DNA of 64,000 nucleotides from Nitrospirae bacterium MYbin3 (GTDB lineage Bacteria > Nitrospirota > Thermodesulfovibrionia > Thermodesulfovibrionales > Dissulfurispiraceae): contig PEAD01000004.1 in the NCBI GenBank assembly GCA_002753335.1, forward strand, positions 70,746 to 134,745, read 5' to 3'. Below, one piece after another: positions 25,782-36,248 of the stretch. Each line of letters opens with the position of its first letter. Position 1 is the stretch's first letter. Under the pieces are notes generated by a model, which worked only from the letters and a program-made list of their open reading frames with translations, did not search any database and had not been told where the DNA came from. Position numbers and translations under genes: made by a program.

Positions 25782-25801
25782 CAATTATAATGATATAATT
25801 G
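25782..25801. promoter_or_regulatory. inverted repeat upstream of the hybrid kinase gene
   Basis: CAATTATA and TATAATTG form an 8-bp perfect inverted repeat with a 4-bp centre, 46 bp before the ATG at 25848, and contain TATAAT-like -10 sequences on both strands. It may be an operator or simply the AT-rich core of the divergent promoters for the RACo-like gene and the kinase. Confidence 0.35.
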
Positions 25802-25847
25802 TATTTTATACATTAGCACATGATATATGAGGGGAAGAATTTAGGAA

Positions 25848-28133
25848 ATGGCCACATCGGCAAATTCAAACGACAACAAACTAGATCTCTCCAATATTGT
25901 GGGCTTGACCTCCGACCTGCTGTGCATAGCCCACACCGACGGATATTTCAAAAAACTTAATAAGGCATGGACCGATATTCTCGGATATTCCATAGACGAG
26001 ATGCTTTCAAAACCTATTTTTGATTTCATACATCCGGACGACCACGACACAACAGCAAAGGAAATCGGAAACCAGACAAAAGGGAAAACTACGCTGAATT
26101 TCATTAATCGCTACCGTGCAAAAGACGGCTCGTATCGATGGTTTGAATGGCGCGCAACGCCTGCCGATGCTGATGGATATTTGTTCGCCGCCGCAAGAGA
26201 TATCAGCGAGCGGGTCCTCGCAGAAACTGCTTTGCGTGAAAATGAGGCCCGTCTGCGCGTAATATTCGATACATCTATAGCAGGAATTATTCTCGTTAGC
26301 CCTCAAGGCATCATAACCCTTGCCAATAATTTTATGTCAGATATGTTCGGATATAGCGCTGAGGAGATAATAGGTTTGCCATATACGGCTCTCATACATC
26401 CTGAAGAAAAATCCAGAGGCGACACGAAAATGCGCATGCTCATAAACCGGGAAATAGACTTTGTGAACCTTGAACGGCACTATATACGCAAAGACGGAAC
26501 AGATTTCTGGGGAAATTTAAGCGGCCGTCGTCAGGAGGACGAGAACGGCAAGCTGCTTAATCTTGTAGGCATTATCACCGACATAACCGAGCGCAAGAAA
26601 ACAGAAAAGGCGCTCATATCGTCAGAAAAACGGTTCAGAGATCTGCTCGAAAATGTTCAATTAATAGCGGTTATACTTGATGATAAAGGCAACATCACCT
26701 TCTGCAATGACTATTTACTGAGACTGACAGGATGGTCGAGGGATGAGGTCATCAACAAAAGCTGGTTCGAAATCTTTCTGCCCCATAATGTCAGGAATTC
26801 GGTCAAAACTATTTTCGATTCTGCAATAAAGGCTTCCAATATACCCACTCATTATGAAAATCCGCTAATCACCCGCCAGGGAGCAGAATTAGATGTTGTT
26901 TGGGACAATGCTGCTATGCTGGACGGGCATGGCAGATGCATAGGTACAGCAAGCATAGGCATAGACGTGACCGAACACCGAAAGGTCGAAGCACAGCTGA
27001 GGCAATCCCAGAAAATGGAGGCTGTCGGCCATCTGGCCGGAGGAGTAGCACATGACTTCAACAATCTGCTGACAGCCATAATAGGGTATGCCGGACTTCT
27101 GAAAAACAAAATACTCTCCTCTGACAATACGCTGCATGATTATGTGCTGCAAATCCTTGCCGCATCGCAAAAGGCGGCCGACCTTACGCAAAGCCTTCTT
27201 GCTTTCAGCAGAAAGCAGATGTTGAACCCCAAGACTATAGACATAAATGAAATTATTGGCAGCCTGCAAAAAATATTGATAAGGGTGATTGGTGAGGATA
27301 TTGAACTAAAAGTGAACCGTACGAGCGCTAAACTGATCGTTAAGGCGGATCAAGGCCAAATAGAGCACGCGCTTATGAATCTGGCCACCAATGCCCGTGA
27401 CGCAATGTCCAATGGAGGAATACTAACGATAACCTCAGAGCTCGGCAAAATAGACAACCTTTTTGTACAAACACACGGATACGGTGATGGTGGTGCATAT
27501 GCAGTAATTTCTGTTTCGGATACCGGCTCAGGCATGTCCGAAACCGTCAAACAGCATATCTTCGAGCCATTTTTTACTACCAAAGAAGTGGGCAGAGGCA
27601 CCGGTCTTGGTTTAGCTATGGTCTATGGAACAGTAAAACAGCATAACGGGTTTATCATAGTAAACAGCGAACAGGGCAAAGGTTCCACTTTCAAAATATA
27701 TCTGCCTTTGGTTGAAAAAGAATCAGAAATATCCCAGAAGCCGCAGGATTCCAAAATAATCTTAGGCAGCGAGACTATCCTTCTCATAGAAGATGACGCA
27801 TTTGTGCGGGATGTAACCTCAGCCTTGCTGCAAGAGCTCGGTTATACCGTGATAGAAGCAAACGGAGGAGAAGAAGCAAAAAAACTTTTTAACGAGAACA
27901 AAGACAGTATAGAGCTTGTCATATCTGATGTCATCATGCCCGGACAAAGCGGGAAAGAAGTGCATGAAGAACTGCTAAAAATCAAACCTGATCTAAAAAT
28001 ATTATTTATAAGCGGCTACGCAGCCCAATTTCTTTCTGAAAAAGGCATTTTAGACAAAGGAATAAGCCTAATATCAAAACCGTTCAGATCCGATACCCTT
28101 TCGAGAAAAATCCGCGAGGTATTGGCTAAGTAG
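25848..28133 (+). CDS. soluble multi-PAS hybrid histidine kinase
   Basis: A 761-residue cytoplasmic kinase. Three PAS domains occupy about residues 15-130, 135-255 and 265-385, each closed by a PAC-like segment such as [11 protein letters not shown]. HisKA follows ([14 protein letters not shown]), then HATPase ([31 protein letters not shown]) and a receiver (about 640-760) with [19 protein letters not shown] and SKPFR. No membrane helices are present. The C-terminal architecture is very close to the hybrid kinase at 21156-22799, so the two are paralogues. A diguanylate cyclase gene follows 31 bp downstream in the same direction. The signal is unknown. Confidence 0.93.
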   Translation: MATSANSNDNKLDLSNIVGLTSDLLCIAHTDGYFKKLNKAWTDILGYSIDEMLSKPIFDFIHPDDHDTTAKEIGNQTKGKTTLNFINRYRAKDGSYRWFEWRATPADADGYLFAAARDISERVLAETALRENEARLRVIFDTSIAGIILVSPQGIITLANNFMSDMFGYSAEEIIGLPYTALIHPEEKSRGDTKMRMLINREIDFVNLERHYIRKDGTDFWGNLSGRRQEDENGKLLNLVGIITDITERKKTEKALISSEKRFRDLLENVQLIAVILDDKGNITFCNDYLLRLTGWSRDEVINKSWFEIFLPHNVRNSVKTIFDSAIKASNIPTHYENPLITRQGAELDVVWDNAAMLDGHGRCIGTASIGIDVTEHRKVEAQLRQSQKMEAVGHLAGGVAHDFNNLLTAIIGYAGLLKNKILSSDNTLHDYVLQILAASQKAADLTQSLLAFSRKQMLNPKTIDINEIIGSLQKILIRVIGEDIELKVNRTSAKLIVKADQGQIEHALMNLATNARDAMSNGGILTITSELGKIDNLFVQTHGYGDGGAYAVISVSDTGSGMSETVKQHIFEPFFTTKEVGRGTGLGLAMVYGTVKQHNGFIIVNSEQGKGSTFKIYLPLVEKESEISQKPQDSKIILGSETILLIEDDAFVRDVTSALLQELGYTVIEANGGEEAKKLFNENKDSIELVISDVIMPGQSGKEVHEELLKIKPDLKILFISGYAAQFLSEKGILDKGISLISKPFRSDTLSRKIREVLAK

Positions 28134-28164
28134 GTTAGTCGCATACAAGGGGGGAAAAACCCAA

Positions 28165-29910
28165 ATGCACCTAGAACAGGAAGAAATAAGCGACGTAATC
28201 CGTTGGCTTATAAAACTCCGCTGGATTGGATGCGTTGGTGTATTAATAGCAACTTTTATCGTGAGGGATATTTCGGGGCTCGACTTCTCGATTATTCCGG
28301 CAATAATAATCTTATGTTTTGTCGCTTCATACAACCTGTTCTTCGATTACCTCTACAGAAGCCGCCATCAATGGCGCAACCGCTTTACCTTAGCACAGAT
28401 AGGGCTTGACTATATTGCGCTGGCTGCAGCGGTCTATTTCTCGGGCGGAATCGGCAGCCCCCTTCTGTATTTCTATGTCTTTCATGTTGTTATCAGCGGA
28501 ATAGTTTTACCCTCTAACTGGATATTCAGGGTGGTCATGACAGGAATAGCTCTGCCCTTGATTGTAGAATTTATGTCAGCAACAGGAATCTTGCCGGCAT
28601 CCCCAGAATTCAGGTTCAGATTTTTTGAAACCAACCCCTCTATTGCTGTTGCCTGCGGAGCTGTTTTTGTCTGCACAATGATTCTAACCGCATATTTCCT
28701 GCTTTACCTTGTGACCAGACTTCACAAGAGGCAGGACAAGTTGAACAAATACTACCAGCTTGCAGAAAGCCTCAAGTCCACTATAGTTATGGATGAGATA
28801 ATAGGCATCATTAAAGAAGATTTTTTGTCTCTGGCCTCCATAACAAATATATGCTATATGCGCTTTAACCACAAAACCATCGCCTTAGAGTATAAGAAAC
28901 CTGAAGCAGAAAGACAGGCAGGCATTGAAGAAAGTGTAATAAGCATGCCGCTTACCGAACAGAATCCACTCACAGAGACATTCTTATCCTGTATTGCCTG
29001 TGTTCTTTATGCAAACAATGCCGAGACCGCTGCAGAAAAACAGCTCTTTGCGCAGATGATGAAAAATGCAAAAGAAGTTGTGGTATTGCCTGTCTGGTCA
29101 ACCTTTGCAAAAAAATGTTATGAGTTCTTTCACTGCACCTCAGATAAAAACTGTCCCGCTTACAACAGTCCCGACCCGAGATGCTGGACCATGCCCGGAA
29201 CTATGTGCAAAGGAACAAAAAAAGACAGCCTTGAGGAAAAACTGAAAGACTGCGCAGATTGTGACATGTTTATGCCTGAAGGCTTATTTATTCTGGATGT
29301 CACACGCCACAGGGATGATAAAGAGGCCTTTGATTTAGATGTCTGCATAGGCTTGCTGGACACCGCCAGCTTAGCAATATCCAACGCCAAGCTATACGAA
29401 AAAACAGTAAAGCTGTCACAAACAGACAGCTTGACAGGCTTTAAAAACCGCAGGACTTTTTTCGCGCTGATGGATGCCGAAATAAACCGCTCGAAGAGGT
29501 ATGAAAAGAAATTCGGACTTATGATGCTGGATATAGACCATTTTAAAAACTATAACGACACCAACGGACATCCTGAAGGAGACGCTCTGCTAAGAAGCCT
29601 AGCCGAAGTCCTTAACTCAGCCACGAGAGGGAGCGATATAATCGGAAGATACGGCGGGGAAGAGTTCATAGTTCTTTTCACAGAAACCACCAAGGATGCG
29701 GTTCTAATGGTTGCTGAGCGTATGCGTGCTGCGGTTGAAGCCCATCCTTTCCCCCACAGAGAAAAGCAGCCTCAAGGGAAGTTGACCATAAGCATCGGGG
29801 TGTCGGTATTCCCAGAAAATGGCAATGATACTGAGCAGCTATTGCAGGCTGCCGATGCCGCCCTTTATGCCGCAAAAAAGAATGGAAGAAATCGTGTTGT
29901 GGCAGCTTAA
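28165..29910 (+). CDS. membrane diguanylate cyclase with Cys-rich two-CW-like domain
   Basis: A 581-residue GGDEF enzyme making cyclic di-GMP from GTP. Five or six hydrophobic helices fill about residues 15-200. A GAF-like middle region follows and contains a Cys-rich insert with CYEFFHC, NCPAY, RCWTMPGTMC and CADCD, like the two-CW domains of signalling proteins in anaerobes. It probably binds metal or a cluster. The GGDEF domain (about 415-580) has DIDHFKNYNDTNGH, GGEEF and IGVSVFP. An RGSD motif five residues before GGEEF is a product-inhibition I-site. It is probably co-transcribed with the hybrid kinase upstream. No EAL or HD-GYP domain is present. Confidence 0.93.
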   Translation: MHLEQEEISDVIRWLIKLRWIGCVGVLIATFIVRDISGLDFSIIPAIIILCFVASYNLFFDYLYRSRHQWRNRFTLAQIGLDYIALAAAVYFSGGIGSPLLYFYVFHVVISGIVLPSNWIFRVVMTGIALPLIVEFMSATGILPASPEFRFRFFETNPSIAVACGAVFVCTMILTAYFLLYLVTRLHKRQDKLNKYYQLAESLKSTIVMDEIIGIIKEDFLSLASITNICYMRFNHKTIALEYKKPEAERQAGIEESVISMPLTEQNPLTETFLSCIACVLYANNAETAAEKQLFAQMMKNAKEVVVLPVWSTFAKKCYEFFHCTSDKNCPAYNSPDPRCWTMPGTMCKGTKKDSLEEKLKDCADCDMFMPEGLFILDVTRHRDDKEAFDLDVCIGLLDTASLAISNAKLYEKTVKLSQTDSLTGFKNRRTFFALMDAEINRSKRYEKKFGLMMLDIDHFKNYNDTNGHPEGDALLRSLAEVLNSATRGSDIIGRYGGEEFIVLFTETTKDAVLMVAERMRAAVEAHPFPHREKQPQGKLTISIGVSVFPENGNDTEQLLQAADAALYAAKKNGRNRVVAA

Positions 29911-29935
29911 TCCTGAACAAAAACAAAAAAGCGTT

Positions 29936-30496
29936 TTATCTGCCTTCAAGCAGTCTTCTAAAACAGGCGTACTTTCTAAGGTTGTCGTAGGTCTTTGATG
30001 TTTTTATATAGTGCCAATTGTTGTAGCCGTGTTCAATAGCTAATTTAAGCCATTTGCAGGCCTCTTCGGATTCATTCCTAGCGCTAAACAGTTCGGACAT
30101 GCTGTTCAATGCATAGATGTTGTCAGGGCTTAATTCGAGGGCTTTTTTTATGTCGTTTTCTGCATCTTCGTATTTGCCCATAAGTATATAAGTGAAGCCC
30201 CTGTTGTTGTAGGCCATCCCATTTTGAGGGTTAAGCTCTATGGCCTTGTTGAAGTCGACCACAGAAAGATCGTATTTGCCCACCTCCTGAAACACATTGC
30301 CTCTGTTTATAAGGGCAGAGTCAAATGAGGGGTTTATCTCTATCGCTTTATTGAAATCATATATCGAGAGATCGTACTCGCCTTTTTTTTCATGCGCGAT
30401 GCCCCTGTTGTTGTAGGCTCTGTAGTCAGTCGGGTTCTGCTCTATCGCCTTCGTGTATTTGGCGACCGTGGCATCATATTTCCATTTTTTTGACAT
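29936..30496 (-). CDS. TPR-repeat protein
   Basis: A 186-residue protein made almost wholly of tetratricopeptide repeats. Four units with the signature YNNRGxxxxxxGxYxxAxxDFNKAIExNP run from about residue 8 to 140, and a weaker Sel1-like helix pair follows (EEACKWLKLAIEHGYNN). There is no signal peptide, so it probably works as a cytoplasmic scaffold. It converges on the diguanylate cyclase. Its partner is unknown. Confidence 0.88.
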   Translation of the reverse strand: MSKKWKYDATVAKYTKAIEQNPTDYRAYNNRGIAHEKKGEYDLSIYDFNKAIEINPSFDSALINRGNVFQEVGKYDLSVVDFNKAIELNPQNGMAYNNRGFTYILMGKYEDAENDIKKALELSPDNIYALNSMSELFSARNESEEACKWLKLAIEHGYNNWHYIKTSKTYDNLRKYACFRRLLEGR

Positions 30497-30570
30497 AAGC
30501 TCTTTGTGCTCTCCGGTGAAACGCTTTTGAATATACTAACAGATAACCGGTAATCAAAAAAACTTCAAAA

Positions 30571-32241
30571 TCAGCTTTCAAGCAGTTCGGCAGCATGCTT
30601 GAGTGAATTGTCAGTTATATTGCCGCTCAGCATACGGGCTATTTCTGTCTTGCGCTCATCTTTAGAAAGCTTTTTAACAGATACTTTTACACCATCTTTC
30701 CCTGTTGATTTCTCGACCCTTAAATGCGTTGAGGCCATGGCCGCTATCTGCGGAAGGTGTGTTATGCAAAGCACCTGATAGGCTTCTGCTATTGCGCGCA
30801 GTCTTCTGCCCACATGCTGCGCTGTAACGCCGCCTATGCCCGAATCCACTTCGTCAAATATCAATGTTTTAAGCCCGGCAGACCCTTTGTTTTTTTTCTT
30901 GCCGGACATGCGCTGGATTTCGATGCATTTCAAGGCAAGCATAATACGCGAAAGTTCGCCGCCTGATGCCACTTTGTACAGCGGTCTTGCGGGTTCGCCA
31001 GGGTTGGCAGAAAAAAGAAACTCCACATCATCCTGCCCCGTGTCCGACACCTCGGTCTTTTCTGATATATCAACACCGAATTCTGCCTTCGGAAATCCGA
31101 GCTGGTGCAGCTCTTCAACAGTCGCTGTCTCTACCTTCTTGGCAGCATCCCTTCTTTTTCCCGAGAGTTTGCGCGCCGATGCGTTGAGCCGTTCTTCATA
31201 AGCCGCAAGCCTCTCCGCAAGAGATTCAAGCCTGTCTTCTATTTGGGTAAGACCTTCTAATTCTGCCGCAGCCTTTTCGCGGAACGCAAGAATCTCATCA
31301 GTTCCGGGGCCGTATTTCTTTGCTAGCTTTTTAAGAAGGTCGAGCCGCTCTTCAAGGATATCGAGTTTCTTGGGGTCAATATCGTATTTGTCCTTTATAT
31401 CTCTTATTAAACTTGAGGCGTCTTTAATCAAGGGCGCAGCAGCTTCAAGAAGCTGTCTGAATTCAGCAGCATCACTGTCTATCTGAGATATATCTTTAGC
31501 GCATGACAGAGCTGCGGCTAGCTGAGAAGAGCAGTCATTGTCTCCGCCGTAAAGCATAACATAAGCATTTTCGGATAGCTCTTTTAATTTACCTGCATTA
31601 AGCAGTATGCGACGCTCTTCCTCTATCGACTCTTTCTCTCCATCTTTTAGACCTGCGGCATCGATCTCATTTATCTGAAAATTCAGGAACTCTATCCTCT
31701 GACTTCTCTCTTGTATCTTAGTTTTCAGAATTTGGAGTTCGTTTCTGATCTCGGTAGCTTCGGCATAAAGCAGCCGATGCTTTTCCACCTCCCCCAAAAT
31801 GCCTGCGAATGAATCGAGGAACTGCAGATGCGTCTCTTTTTTGAGCAACCCCTGCTGATCATGCTGTCCATGTATGTCAACTAATTTCCTGCCGATATTC
31901 AAGAGGGTCTGAATGCTTACAGACAGATCGTTTGCGTAGGATTTTCCTTTGCCTTGAGATGAAAGATTTCTGCGAAGCGCAAGCCCAGCCTCGCTTTCTA
32001 TCGATAGTTCCAGAAGTTCCGGAAGTTCGGACTCATCAAAAGAGGCCTCTATAACCGCCTCTTTAGCGCCGGACTTTATCATGTCCTGAGATGCCTTGCC
32101 GCCTAAGAGCAGCCCAATAGCATCCACCACAATAGATTTGCCTGCGCCGGTCTCTCCGGTAAGGACATTGAATCCCTCTTCAAACCGCAGAGATATGTCG
32201 TCAATTATTGTAAAATTTTTAATGTACAGCTCTCGAAGCAT
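30571..32241 (-). CDS. recN: DNA repair ATPase RecN
   Basis: A 556-residue SMC-like protein for double-strand break repair. The N-terminal Walker A is GETGAGKSI near residues 29-37. A long coiled-coil region (about 155-370, rich in Glu, Lys and Leu) is interrupted by a hinge. The C-terminal lobe has the ABC signature ASGGELSRIMLALK, the Walker B LIFDEVDSGIGG and the late motif CITHLPQIAAMA. Length and motif order are standard. It follows the M16 peptidase by 6 bp and is probably the last gene of the rpsO-pnp group. Confidence 0.97.
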   Translation of the reverse strand: MLRELYIKNFTIIDDISLRFEEGFNVLTGETGAGKSIVVDAIGLLLGGKASQDMIKSGAKEAVIEASFDESELPELLELSIESEAGLALRRNLSSQGKGKSYANDLSVSIQTLLNIGRKLVDIHGQHDQQGLLKKETHLQFLDSFAGILGEVEKHRLLYAEATEIRNELQILKTKIQERSQRIEFLNFQINEIDAAGLKDGEKESIEEERRILLNAGKLKELSENAYVMLYGGDNDCSSQLAAALSCAKDISQIDSDAAEFRQLLEAAAPLIKDASSLIRDIKDKYDIDPKKLDILEERLDLLKKLAKKYGPGTDEILAFREKAAAELEGLTQIEDRLESLAERLAAYEERLNASARKLSGKRRDAAKKVETATVEELHQLGFPKAEFGVDISEKTEVSDTGQDDVEFLFSANPGEPARPLYKVASGGELSRIMLALKCIEIQRMSGKKKNKGSAGLKTLIFDEVDSGIGGVTAQHVGRRLRAIAEAYQVLCITHLPQIAAMASTHLRVEKSTGKDGVKVSVKKLSKDERKTEIARMLSGNITDNSLKHAAELLES

Positions 32242-32247
32242 CGAAGA

Positions 32248-33495
32248 CTAGCCGAGGACTCCTTTGAATTGGTCCTCTTTGACCGGGCCTAGCACCGCCG
32301 CACTCATAGTTCCTTTATTGATAAGCCTGTCAGCAAGGTTTTTTACCTGCGCAAGCGTTACGGATTCAACCTCCCGCATAATCTCTTCCTGGGTAAAATA
32401 TTTGCCGTAATAAATCTGCTGCCGTGCTATGCTCTGCATCCTGCTGCTGGTTGATTCCATTCCTAGTATCAGCGTGCCTTTGACCTGGTCCTTTGCTCTT
32501 CTTAATTCTATGTCGGTAACAGTATCGCGCAGCCCCTGCATTTCATGGATAATAAGTTCGGTAACAGGCATAATCTTGTTCTTGCCTGTGCCTGCATACA
32601 CAGCCCAGTACCCGGCATCGTGGTACGAAGATGTAAAAGAGTAAATGGAGTAGGCATATCCTTTTTTCTCGCGTATCTCCTGAAAAAGCCTAGAACTTAC
32701 GCTTGAGCCGAGTATCGAATTCAGCAATGCGCTTGCATAACGCTCTTCGCTCGCAAACGAGATTCCTTCAACACCAAGGCAAAGATGCACCTCAGACAGA
32801 TCTTTCTTGTAAACCGCAACATCTTTTCTGAAGGATGACGGATGCAGGGTCTTCGGCTCAGAGCCGCGCCTGAGCCCGCCTAAATGCTGATTGAGAAGGC
32901 CCATAACATGGTCAGGCTCAAAATTACCGGCGCAAGAAACAACAGTATCAGCTGTTCCGTAATATTTTTTTACGTGGTTAGTAAGGTCTGTTCTGGTAAA
33001 AGTCTTTATCGTCTCGCGCTTTCCAAGCACCGGCTGGCCTATGCCTTTCTCACCCCAAACAGTCTTGCTGAAGAGATCGTGTATGTAATCGTCCGGCGTG
33101 TCCTCGACCATCTTTATTTCTTCTTTGATCACGCCTTTCTCTTTTTCGATCTCATCCTCAGCAAAGGTTGAATGCAGGAATATGTCCGTCAGCAGTTCGG
33201 CGCCTCGGTCTATGTATTCGTCAAGAACCTTGACATAGAAAGCGGTATTCTCACGGGATGTAAATGCATTCAGGTCTCCTCCGAGAGAATCGATCTCTAT
33301 GGCGATATCCTTTGCGGTGCGTTTTTTGGTGCCTTTGAAAAACATATGCTCCAGAAAATGCGATATGCCGTTTTTGTCAGGAGTTTCGTGGCGCGCCCCG
33401 ACCTTTATCCATATGCCTAAAATACAGGAGCGGACATTTTTTATCTGCTCCATCACAACAGGTATGCCGTTATCAAGATGTAGTTTTTTGAACAT
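32248..33495 (-). CDS. M16-family zinc peptidase (processing-peptidase type)
   Basis: A 415-residue protein with the inverted zinc motif HFLEH near residues 46-50 and a distal Glu in EIKMVEDTPDD. It also has the R-Y pair of the C-terminal half (KKGYAYSIYSFTSSY), typical of the mitochondrial processing-peptidase-like bacterial branch. It is predicted to be cytoplasmic. Linkage to rpsO and pnp is common across bacteria. A strong hairpin lies between pnp and this gene, so some transcripts probably stop before it. Confidence 0.94.
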   Translation of the reverse strand: MFKKLHLDNGIPVVMEQIKNVRSCILGIWIKVGARHETPDKNGISHFLEHMFFKGTKKRTAKDIAIEIDSLGGDLNAFTSRENTAFYVKVLDEYIDRGAELLTDIFLHSTFAEDEIEKEKGVIKEEIKMVEDTPDDYIHDLFSKTVWGEKGIGQPVLGKRETIKTFTRTDLTNHVKKYYGTADTVVSCAGNFEPDHVMGLLNQHLGGLRRGSEPKTLHPSSFRKDVAVYKKDLSEVHLCLGVEGISFASEERYASALLNSILGSSVSSRLFQEIREKKGYAYSIYSFTSSYHDAGYWAVYAGTGKNKIMPVTELIIHEMQGLRDTVTDIELRRAKDQVKGTLILGMESTSSRMQSIARQQIYYGKYFTQEEIMREVESVTLAQVKNLADRLINKGTMSAAVLGPVKEDQFKGVLG

Positions 33496-33517
33496 TTTGG
33501 TCCTTTATAAATGAATA

Positions 33518-33543
33518 CCCCTAAATCCGAAAAGATTTAGGGG
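33518..33543. terminator. 10-bp perfect hairpin between pnp and the M16 peptidase gene
   Basis: CCCCTAAATC and its exact complement enclose a 6-nt loop. T-rich sequence follows on both strands, so it can act as a terminator or as a processing or stability element for pnp mRNA. It lies 40 bp after the pnp stop. Confidence 0.7.
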
Positions 33544-33582
33544 CTTATTTTTAAAACGGCACAGAGAACAAAATCTATGCTT

Positions 33583-35715
33583 TTACTGTTTGCCCCCGTC
33601 AGCCTGTTTTTCTCTCATCGCCTCTTTGCGGCTAAGCCTGATCTTGCCCTGTCCGTCTATCTCGATAACCTTTACCAGGACTTCATCTCCCATATTCAGA
33701 ACGTCGGTTACCTTTGCGATCCTCTGTTCCGCAATCTGCGAGATATGAAGCAGCCCATCAGTGCCGGGCATAATCTCCACAAACGCTCCGAAATCGGCAA
33801 TCCTTACGACCTTGCCAAGATATATCTTATGAAGTTCGGCTTCTGCAACTATCCCGTTGATAATATCTATAGCTTTCTGTGCCGAGACGCCGTCTGCCGA
33901 GGCTATGTTTATGGTGCCGTCATCATTTATGTCTATTTTGACTCCGGTCTTCTCGACTATGCCTCTGACAACCTTGCCTCCGCTTCCGATAACCTCGCGG
34001 ATCTTTTCCTGCTTAATCTTCATCGTGTATATGCGCGGTGCATAAGGGGAAAGCTCAGTTTTAGGCGTTGAAATGGCTTCGTTCATTTTCGAAAGAATAT
34101 GAAGTCTTCCGGTTCTGGCCTGTTCAAGAGCGGTTTCCATAATCGCACGGCTTACTCCGCTTATCTTTACATCCATCTGAAATGCGGTGATGCCTTTTTC
34201 TGAGCCTGCAACCTTAAAGTCCATATCGCCCAAATGGTCTTCAAGTCCGAGTATATCGGTAAGAACAACCACCTTGTCGCCTTCCTTTATCAGCCCCATC
34301 GCAATTCCTGCTACAGGCGCTATTATCGGCACTCCTGCATCCATCAGAGAAAGTGTTCCGCCGCATACCGAAGCCATAGACGATGAACCGTTGGATTCGA
34401 GAATATCCGAAACTATTCTTATGGTGTAAGGGAAGTTCTCTTTTGAAGGGATAATATACTTCAAGGCCCTTTCCGCAAGCGCTCCGTGTCCAATCTCTCT
34501 TCTGCCGGGTGAGCGTAGCGGCTTAACTTCGCCTACGCTGAACGGCGGGAAATTGTAATGAAGCATAAAGGTTTTGTACATCTCGCCATCGAGAGAATCT
34601 ATCTTCTGCTCATCATCGGCAGTGCCAAGCGTTGTCACAACAAGAGACTGAGTCTCGCCGCGTACAAACAGGGCGGAACCATGAACTCTCGGCAAGATTC
34701 CGATATGGCTGTTTATAGCCCTTACCTCATCCGGTCTTCTTCCGTCTGCGCGTTTGTTTTCGTTTATTATCATAGTTCTGACAACATTCTTTTCGTAGTT
34801 GTCAAAAATATTCGCAATCTCTCTTGTTAGATTTTTCTGGGGATCCGAGAAAAACTTCTCGGCGTTTTCGGTTGTATTGAACTTTTTTATGGCTTCTTCG
34901 AGTATGATGTCTAGAGCTCCCTGTCTCTGATGCTTGCCCGGTATGGTTATAGCATCGTTGACCCTGTCTGCGACAAAGCTGCTGACCATTTTCTTGAGTT
35001 CTTCAGACTCAACCGGAGGCGTTACAGGCCGCTTTTCTTTGCCCGCCAACTTCTTCAGTTCATTCTGGAGAGCAACTATTTTTTTAATCTCTTTATGCGC
35101 AAAATCGATAGCCTCTATGACAACCGCTTCAGAAACCTCGGCGCCTCCGCCCTCTACCATAATGACCGACTCATCTGTTCCGGCCACAACAAGGTTGAGA
35201 TCGAGAGATTCGTATTCTGACATCTCAGGGTTTGCGATAAATTCCCCGTTTAATCTTCCTACCCTTACGGCGCCTACAGGGCCGCCGAATGGTATGTCCG
35301 ATATATGGACAGCAGCCGACATGCCGATAATTCCGAGCATATCCGCTATATTTTCATTTCCATAGGAGAGGACCGAGGCTATTCCCTGTGTTTCATGATA
35401 AAAACCTTTGGGGAATAACGGCCTGAGAGGCCTGTCTATAAGCCGGGAGGTGAGGATCTCTTTTTCTGACGGCCTCCCTTCTCTTTTGAAGAAACCTCCG
35501 GGTATCTTGCCAGCCGCATAAGTCCTCTCCTGATAGTCTATTGTGAGGGGAAAGAAATCCAGCCCCTCTTTCTTTCTTTTGTCCGCAACTGCCGTGGCAA
35601 GCACAACTGTGTCTCCGTATTTTACGATCACAGAACCGCCCGACTGCCTTGCCATCTGCCCTGTTTCGAGTATAAGCTTTCTGCCTTTTAGCTCAAGTTC
35701 TACAATATTAGTCAA
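33583..35715 (-). CDS. pnp: polyribonucleotide nucleotidyltransferase (PNPase)
   Basis: A 710-residue phosphorolytic 3'-5' exoribonuclease. Two RNase PH domains are visible, the first with REGRPSEKEILTSRLIDRPL and the second with RSPGRREIGHGALAERAL and SNGSSSMASVCGG. The metal-binding Asp pair is in DLEDHLGDMDFK-like context. KH (REVIGSGGKVVRGI) and S1 (GKVVRIADFGAFVEI) domains end the protein. Order rpsO-pnp is the ancestral arrangement. Confidence 0.98.
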   Translation of the reverse strand: MTNIVELELKGRKLILETGQMARQSGGSVIVKYGDTVVLATAVADKRKKEGLDFFPLTIDYQERTYAAGKIPGGFFKREGRPSEKEILTSRLIDRPLRPLFPKGFYHETQGIASVLSYGNENIADMLGIIGMSAAVHISDIPFGGPVGAVRVGRLNGEFIANPEMSEYESLDLNLVVAGTDESVIMVEGGGAEVSEAVVIEAIDFAHKEIKKIVALQNELKKLAGKEKRPVTPPVESEELKKMVSSFVADRVNDAITIPGKHQRQGALDIILEEAIKKFNTTENAEKFFSDPQKNLTREIANIFDNYEKNVVRTMIINENKRADGRRPDEVRAINSHIGILPRVHGSALFVRGETQSLVVTTLGTADDEQKIDSLDGEMYKTFMLHYNFPPFSVGEVKPLRSPGRREIGHGALAERALKYIIPSKENFPYTIRIVSDILESNGSSSMASVCGGTLSLMDAGVPIIAPVAGIAMGLIKEGDKVVVLTDILGLEDHLGDMDFKVAGSEKGITAFQMDVKISGVSRAIMETALEQARTGRLHILSKMNEAISTPKTELSPYAPRIYTMKIKQEKIREVIGSGGKVVRGIVEKTGVKIDINDDGTINIASADGVSAQKAIDIINGIVAEAELHKIYLGKVVRIADFGAFVEIMPGTDGLLHISQIAEQRIAKVTDVLNMGDEVLVKVIEIDGQGKIRLSRKEAMREKQADGGKQ

Positions 35716-35776
35716 ATTAATTCACTTCTCCTTCTGTAATTTTCTGTTTCGGTTTCAGGTTTGGGGAAAGTAGATT

Positions 35777-36046
35777 CTACTTCCTGATCTGCAGCCGCTC
35801 CATGACGATGTCATAACGCTTTCTGTCTGATTCCTTCAGATAGCCGATAAGTCTTTTCCTTTGTGCTACGAGCGTAAGAAGCCCTCTTCTGGAATGGTGG
35901 TCCTTCTTGTGGGTCTTAAAATGCTCGGTAAGATAGGTTATCCTCTCTGTGAGAAGAGCTATCTGCACCTCAGGCGATCCGGTATCCTGCTCATGTATCT
36001 TGTATGAGGAGATTATCTCCTTCTTCTTTGCCAAGTTCAGAGCCAT
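35777..36046 (-). CDS. rpsO: 30S ribosomal protein S15
   Basis: The 89 residues are the full normal length. The S15 signature is clear: [19 protein letters not shown] and [16 protein letters not shown] followed by [18 protein letters not shown] lies about 7 nt before the ATG. It heads the rpsO-pnp-M16-recN group and has a sigma70-like promoter about 110 bp upstream. Confidence 0.98.
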   Translation of the reverse strand: MALNLAKKKEIISSYKIHEQDTGSPEVQIALLTERITYLTEHFKTHKKDHHSRRGLLTLVAQRKRLIGYLKESDRKRYDIVMERLQIRK

Positions 36047-36153
36047 GTTTCTTCACCTCCTTAAAATATTTTCTTATTTACGGTCTGTTTCACAGCAAAA
36101 CCATTCTTTATATTTGGATTTCTGCGAATTACCCTCTATAAAACAGAGTGTTT

Positions 36154-36183
36154 AGATTAGCACATGCTTTTTGCTTCTGTAAA
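36154..36183 (-). promoter_or_regulatory. sigma70-like promoter of rpsO
   Basis: On the minus strand TTTACA (36183-36178) and TAATCT (36159-36154) are separated by 18 nt. The leader of about 100 nt before rpsO leaves room for S15 autoregulation, although I could not identify a specific S15-binding fold. The remaining sequence towards the NtrC-type gene has nested inverted repeats (GCCTCT/AGAGGC around CTTAGC/GCTAAG at about 36184-36240) that may end the upstream operon. Confidence 0.5.
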
Positions 36184-36248
36184 GGCTTCGAATTGCCTCT
36201 TTTTTCAACTTAGCATTATCTGGTTTCGCTAAGCGACAGAGGCATCCG

